From the IMG/VR virus record IMGVR_UViG_3300009073_000022, positions 1-43,344 of that record: 43,344 nucleotides of DNA; one strand, written 5' to 3'. Of this stretch, positions 40,412 through 43,344 are shown one piece after another (positions within the stretch are counted from its first letter, which is position 1; each line of letters starts with the position of its first letter). The DNA is from a virus. The position numbers were made by a program, and so were the translations under genes. The notes under the pieces were generated by a model. The model made no database searches. It worked only from the letters and a program-made list of their open reading frames with translations, and was not told where the DNA came from.

Positions 40412-40798
40412 ATGAATTTAATTAAAGTAATAAATGACAATATGAAGCTAAATGCTGAACTCGATGCCGAAATCGAAGCTGATAATGAGCGCGAGCGTGA
40501 GCAAGAAGCAAATATAGCAGCATCATTTCCGTTAATGAATTATTTAAGTGACGAAGATGAAGACGAACCAGAAGAAGTTCTTGGTGAATTCTTTGGTTTT
40601 GATTTTGGTCGTGCAAAGAAGCGGAAGCAAAAAGCATTGGAATATGCTCGCTCTAAAGGAAAAAGCGGTAGAGTGAATAAGAATAAATTTAATGATGAAT
40701 ATATTACAGGCGGCGATCAAGCTCGTAAAGATACTGAAAAAAAGATAAAAAAGGATATTGCAGCCGAACAGAATGCATTAAAACAAAAAAAGAACTAA
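40412..40798 (+). CDS. Charged late protein, possible head-core protein
   Basis: Not recognised. The 128-residue protein has a helical, acidic front (LNAELDAEIEADNERERE) and a Lys-rich back (FGRAKKRKQKALEYARSKGKSGR, then KKIKKDIAAEQNALKQKKN). Leu-Asp-Ala-Glu and Leu-Gly-Glu offer possible Leu-x-(x)-Glu sites, only one of which (Leu-Gly-Glu, near residue 59) fits the T4 prohead protease rule. A perfect late promoter drives it. A scaffolding or internal head role would suit the strongly charged, helical sequence but is not shown. Confidence 0.55.
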   Translation: MNLIKVINDNMKLNAELDAEIEADNEREREQEANIAASFPLMNYLSDEDEDEPEEVLGEFFGFDFGRAKKRKQKALEYARSKGKSGRVNKNKFNDEYITGGDQARKDTEKKIKKDIAAEQNALKQKKN

Positions 40799-40813
40799 GT
40801 ACACAATTTAAAT

Positions 40814-40874
40814 GGAGTGCTTGAGAAAGCACCCTTTAAGTGACCTACTCAAGTACTCCCTAATTCTCAGGGAG
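40814..40874 (+). promoter_or_regulatory. Structured leader with two competing hairpins over the ribosome site
   Basis: Hairpin A: GGAGTGCTTGAG (40814-40825) pairs with CTCAAGTACTCC (40848-40859), 12 bp with one G-U. Hairpin B: CTCCCT (40856-40861) pairs with AGGGAG (40869-40874), 6 bp with a 7-base loop. They share 40856-40859, so only one can form. AGGGAG is the ribosome site for the ATG at 40881. A therefore frees the site and B hides it: the arrangement expected of a translational switch. Confidence 0.6.
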
Positions 40875-40880
40875 AATAAA

Positions 40881-41087
40881 ATGGAAGATAATAATTTAGA
40901 ACTATTGGAATCATGCTTAGCACGATTGCAGAAGATTGGTGCGCGTGAACCATTACCAACACAGTACTTTTTCAAAGAAGCACAGGAAATCATACGTGGT
41001 TCTGTAGATGAAGCGTATAAGGCTGGTGTGGCCGATGGAAAGTCAGGTGCAAAGAAGCCATCTGTTAGTGAGTACATTATTAAATAA
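40881..41087 (+). CDS. Small hypothetical protein behind a structured leader
   Basis: Not recognised. The 68-residue protein is one or two helices (LELLESCLARLQKIG, YFFKEAQEIIRGSVDEAYKAG) with a Gly/Lys end. I chose the ATG at 40881 because AGGGAG lies at ideal spacing. An in-frame ATG at 40812 would add 23 residues but has no ribosome site and would cover the hairpin leader. The unusual feature is upstream: the ribosome site is paired in one of two exclusive hairpins. A GC-rich structured region follows the stop. Confidence 0.55.
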   Translation: MEDNNLELLESCLARLQKIGAREPLPTQYFFKEAQEIIRGSVDEAYKAGVADGKSGAKKPSVSEYIIK

Positions 41088-41091
41088 GATT

Positions 41092-41166
41092 TTCGCGCAA
41101 ACTTAGCGCGAACGATGGGTAAGATTAACATTAACTGGTTAATCCCAACAATTATGGGGATTGTTG
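41092..41166 (+). ncRNA. Structured intergenic region, candidate non-coding RNA
   Basis: Three perfect 7-bp hairpins stand in a row: TTCGCGC/GCGCGAA (41092-41112), GATTAAC/GTTAATC (41123-41144) and CAACAAT/ATTGTTG (41146-41166). An alternative AATCCC/GGGATT pairing (41141-41146 with 41157-41162) conflicts with the second and third. No protein frame covers it and no T-loop sequence supports a tRNA. A riboswitch-like or small regulatory RNA is possible; it is upstream of the gene at 41221. Confidence 0.45.
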
Positions 41167-41184
41167 AGAATCGGAGCCGAGGGA

Positions 41185-41214
41185 TTGAGGGGGCATCTGA
41201 TATTGTGTTAGAAT
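41185..41214 (+). promoter_or_regulatory. Sigma70-type promoter candidate
   Basis: TTGAGG and TAGAAT are 18 bases apart. The predicted start falls at about the ATG of the next gene (41221), which has no ribosome site. Confidence 0.4.
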
Positions 41215-41220
41215 AGTTGT

Positions 41221-41547
41221 ATGAAGTCAAAGTTTAATACCTTTAGAATTAGAGTAGACTTAATATCTGAAAAAAATCCAGAAAAAGATAGTTATCCATA
41301 CACATACAATACTGCAAGAGATAGCATTTTAAAAATGTCGGATTTCCAATATAATAGTTTAAATACTGCAAGAGCGGAAACATCTATAATAAGTTTAGAA
41401 ACAACAGAAATCATGTTTGAACAAATTAAATCTGATCCTGAATTTACAAATGCATTTACTAATTTTAGAATTGAAATTGATGTAAACGGCGAATGGTTTG
41501 AAATTGAATATTTAGATTCTTTAATAGAAGATCTGGCCGCAATTTAA
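41221..41547 (+). CDS. Hypothetical protein, possibly leaderless
   Basis: Not recognised. The 108-residue protein begins with a strand-like stretch (FNTFRIRVDLISE), continues with NTARDSILKMSDFQYNSLNTARAE (NTARxS/E occurs twice) and ends with a strand (FRIEIDVNGEWFEIEYLD). An amphipathic alpha/beta fold is likely. There is no ribosome site before the ATG, and a promoter candidate ends seven bases upstream, so translation may be leaderless or depend on the upstream RNA structure. It is followed by a fresh promoter for the GMP reductase gene. Confidence 0.6.
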   Translation: MKSKFNTFRIRVDLISEKNPEKDSYPYTYNTARDSILKMSDFQYNSLNTARAETSIISLETTEIMFEQIKSDPEFTNAFTNFRIEIDVNGEWFEIEYLDSLIEDLAAI

Positions 41548-41550
41548 TGC

Positions 41551-41579
41551 TTGATTAACGATTACCTTTTCTATATTAT
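41551..41579 (+). promoter_or_regulatory. Sigma70-type promoter for guaC
   Basis: TTGATT and TATTAT are 17 bases apart. ATTACCTTT in the spacer and AAAGGTAAT before the start codon form a 9-bp inverted repeat that brackets the -10 box; only the right half is in the mRNA. Confidence 0.65.
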
Positions 41580-41606
41580 CTTCAATTAACATAAAGGTAA
41601 TAGAGA

Positions 41607-42665
41607 ATGCGGATTGTCCACGAACCAGCTTTAGATTTTAGTGATGTATTAATTCAACCCAAGCGATCATTTGGAATAGAGTCCCGCTCTCAAATTAAAG
41701 TTAATCGTCCTTTTAAATTTCTCCATAGCGAAACAGAATACGATAGTATTCCCATCATCGCAGCAAACATGGACACTGTTGCAACCACGTCAATGGCATC
41801 TGCCCTGTTAAAGCACAATATCAGTACAGCTCTCCACAAGCATTATTCATCGAAAGAATTAATTGAATTCTTTACAGGTTATAACAATAAAAGAAGATCG
41901 CAATTATCAATCGCTCCGATTTTTTATACAATGGGAACATCCACAGGAGAGTATGATAAATTTACAGAATTAACTAATCAAACCCACATCCCATATGTTT
42001 GCATTGATAATGCAAATGGCTATACTGAAAAATTTAATGATTTCATTAAATACTTTCGAGAAAATAATCCTACAGTTACAATCATGGCTGGCAATGTAGT
42101 CTCACCAGAGATGACAGAACAGTTATTGATTTCAGGTGCTGATATAGTTAAATGTGGCATCGGAAGTGGCAGTTCTTGCATTACTAGAAAAGTAACAGGA
42201 GTAGGTCTACCACAACTATCTGCAACAATCGAATGCGCAGATGCTGCCCACGGAATCAGAGGTCACATTTGTTCGGATGGTGGAATGACATCAAGTGGTG
42301 ATATTGTTAAAGCCTTTGCTGGTGGAGCAGACTTTGTAATGCTTGGTGGGATGTTATCAGGCCACAAAGAAATAGGATTACCTGAAATAGTAATAGACGA
42401 TAAAGAATTTTATGAATTCTATGGAATGAGTTCATCTAGTGCAATGGAAAAACATGTTGGGCATGTTGCCTCTTATAGAGCACCAGAGGGAAAGCGAGTT
42501 TTAATTCCAGCTAAGGGATCGGTTGATAAAACAATCAATTCTATTTTAGGTGGAATACGTTCTGCATGTACTTATGTTGGTGCCAGCGAACTTAAAGAGT
42601 TAAGTAAGTGCACAACATTCAGACTAGTTAATAATCAACTAAACACAATTTACGGAGACAGCTAA
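41607..42665 (+). CDS. guaC: GMP reductase
   Basis: GuaC deaminates GMP to IMP with NADPH, letting guanine nucleotides be turned back toward adenine nucleotides. The 352-residue protein tracks the bacterial enzyme (347 in E. coli) end to end: FSDVLIQPKRS, PIIAANMDTV, STALHKHYS, VCIDNANGY, the catalytic Cys191 in GIGSGSSCITR (E. coli Cys186), DGGMTSSGD, GGADFVMLGGML, FYGMSSSSAM, and the final GGIRSACTYVGAS. It is a GMP reductase rather than an IMP dehydrogenase because it lacks a CBS domain and keeps the short form. A purine-shifting enzyme suits an AT-rich genome. It has its own promoter and an AAGG site. Confidence 0.95.
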   Translation: MRIVHEPALDFSDVLIQPKRSFGIESRSQIKVNRPFKFLHSETEYDSIPIIAANMDTVATTSMASALLKHNISTALHKHYSSKELIEFFTGYNNKRRSQLSIAPIFYTMGTSTGEYDKFTELTNQTHIPYVCIDNANGYTEKFNDFIKYFRENNPTVTIMAGNVVSPEMTEQLLISGADIVKCGIGSGSSCITRKVTGVGLPQLSATIECADAAHGIRGHICSDGGMTSSGDIVKAFAGGADFVMLGGMLSGHKEIGLPEIVIDDKEFYEFYGMSSSSAMEKHVGHVASYRAPEGKRVLIPAKGSVDKTINSILGGIRSACTYVGASELKELSKCTTFRLVNNQLNTIYGDS

Positions 42666-42726
42666 TGTGACTTTTTAAATAATGATTGTAAATCATCCGA
42701 TTAATTACATATAAGGCGAAGTAAAA

Positions 42727-42828
42727 ATGAACACCAATAGGAAAAACATTAATGAATACACCAACAATGATAAACGAAGAACAACCAATGAAATTCAAGC
42801 TAGAAGGATTTCTAGTAGATCATCTTAA
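42727..42828 (+). CDS. Possible 33-residue small protein
   Basis: A short frame starts at an ATG with a good AAGGCGAAG ribosome site and encodes a basic peptide (MNTNRKNINEYTNN then DKRRTTNEIQARRISSRSS). It overlaps the next gene in a different frame. It may be a real small protein or a leader peptide that couples translation of the gene at 42752, whose own site is weaker. Confidence 0.3.
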   Translation: MNTNRKNINEYTNNDKRRTTNEIQARRISSRSS

Positions 42829-43009
42829 AAATCGATCATCTATGGAAGAAGGTGAGCGTGAATCTAACCGAGAAGTTGAGCGACTGTTAACGCTTGGTAA
42901 ATACCAAGAAGCATATGATCTATATGAATCTGATGGATATGCTGACGAGCTAATGGATTATGAAGAATTTGTGAATTCTCGCACACTTTCAGAGTCTAAC
43001 TTAGATTAA
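42752..43009 (+). CDS. Small acidic hypothetical protein
   Basis: Not recognised. The 85-residue acidic protein is helical (FKLEGFLVDHLKNRSSMEEGERESNREVERLLTLGKYQEAYDLYESDGY and on) and its second half resembles a TPR-type helix pair (TLGKYQEAYDLYE). The ATG at 42752 has an AGGAAA site; a Met at 42788 (MKFKLEGF) is an alternative start. It lies after the GMP reductase gene with a small unit between. Confidence 0.5.
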   Translation: MNTPTMINEEQPMKFKLEGFLVDHLKNRSSMEEGERESNREVERLLTLGKYQEAYDLYESDGYADELMDYEEFVNSRTLSESNLD

Positions 43010-43039
43010 AATTAATTATTAACTAAAACGGGAAATTCG

Positions 43040-43344
43040 ATGTTTGTACGGAAAATATTATTCTTATCAGTTCTACTAGTGTTGACTGGATGTAATGGTG
43101 AAGCATTAGATCTTAGTATGGGTTCAAAATACGACGACACTGAATTAGATAAAGAAACAGTTAATAATGAAATAATTGTTAAAGGTTCTGATGGATATTT
43201 TTTCGTATCGAATGGAACGTGCGCGATGCTATCTTCATTGGCACATGGCTATACTCCAGAAGAATTTGATGAAGCTTGCACCAATGAAGATGCAAAGCAA
43301 ATTGATTTATCAGTTATGACTGATTTGGTTGAACAGTCTAATAT
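43040..43344 (+). CDS. Lipoprotein, amino-terminal part (cut by window end)
   Basis: An open frame starts at an ATG preceded by GGGAA and runs off the right edge (101 codons seen). The amino end is a lipoprotein signal: MFVRKILFLSVLLVLTGCNG, lipobox LTGC with Cys at residue 18. The visible mature part is acidic (SKYDDTELDKETVNNEI) and has two cysteines (NGTCAM, EACTNED) that could pair in the periplasm. It is the second lipoprotein in the window, after the Excalibur one at 12062. Function unknown. Confidence 0.75.
   Translation, partial: MFVRKILFLSVLLVLTGCNGEALDLSMGSKYDDTELDKETVNNEIIVKGSDGYFFVSNGTCAMLSSLAHGYTPEEFDEACTNEDAKQIDLSVMTDLVEQSN

Noticed and set aside
40812-40880. Extended start at 40812 for the 68-residue protein
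   Set aside because: No ribosome site stands before it, and it would make the hairpin leader coding. It is kept only as a possible leader start.
41088-41220. A tRNA gene in the hairpin-rich gap
   Set aside because: There is no T-loop GTTCRANNC sequence, no acceptor stem closing the stems, and stem spacing does not fit.
1-43344. Integrase, transposase or attachment sites
   Set aside because: No such gene or flanking direct repeat was seen; the window looks like a lytic T4-like phage.

Overview
The window is a 43 kb piece of an AT-rich, T4-like myovirus genome (tailed phage of the T4 supergroup). The evidence is the T4-type replication and recombination set in one place: gp32, UvsX, UvsY, UvsW, gp44 and gp62 clamp loader, a gp39-type topoisomerase subunit, rIIA, rIIB, a GroES/gp31-like co-chaperonin, and several copies of the T4 late promoter TATAAATA in front of small or structural genes. 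The host cannot be read directly. A GlyGly-CTERM-like tail on one secreted protein and the carbohydrate-active enzymes suggest a marine gammaproteobacterium, but that is inference.

Layout. 1-2.8 kb: the end of a tail-fibre gene, a holin-like gene and three tandem copies of a single-span membrane protein, probably a late lysis or membrane module. 2.8-3.3 kb: two small late genes. 3.4-7.5 kb: gp32 and uvsX facing a topoisomerase II subunit across a bidirectional terminator. 7.6-13 kb: an accessory island with a secreted galactose-oxidase-like copper radical enzyme, a convergent GH16 glycanase and a lipoprotein with an Excalibur domain. 13-15.2 kb: a nucleotidyltransferase gene cut in two by a homing endonuclease gene. 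15.2-22.5 kb: uvsY, uvsW, gp31-like, gp44, gp62 and unknown genes. 22.5-26.4 kb: two tail-fibre-like genes with a small gene between them. 26.4-29.9 kb: small unknown genes and a P-loop kinase. 30-33.6 kb: a MoxR ATPase with its HExxH/VWA partner, and a DnaQ-type exonuclease. 33.9-37.4 kb: rIIA and rIIB. 37.5-42.7 kb: PRPP synthetase, a HExxH protein, DNA ligase, structured leaders and GMP reductase. The right edge cuts a second lipoprotein.

The most unusual observation is a pair of small genes about 7 kb apart (18784-19320 and 26410-26997) that look like consecutive halves of a stripped-down bacterial DnaE (Pol III alpha) palm. The first ends just before the catalytic DxD and the second starts with it. 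The catalytic aspartates appear to be kept, while the PHP domain and most of the fingers are gone. Other points of interest are the split nucleotidyltransferase, the phage-encoded copper radical oxidase with all five cofactor/ligand residues, the triplicated membrane protein beside the holin, and two RNA-structure-rich intergenic regions at 40.8 and 41.1 kb.

How the genes work together. gp32, UvsX, UvsY and UvsW form the recombination-dependent replication set. gp44 and gp62 load a sliding clamp that is not in the window. The ligase, topoisomerase and exonuclease serve DNA maintenance. PRPP synthetase and GMP reductase steer nucleotide pools. Early or middle genes have sigma70-like promoters; late genes have TATAAATA boxes.
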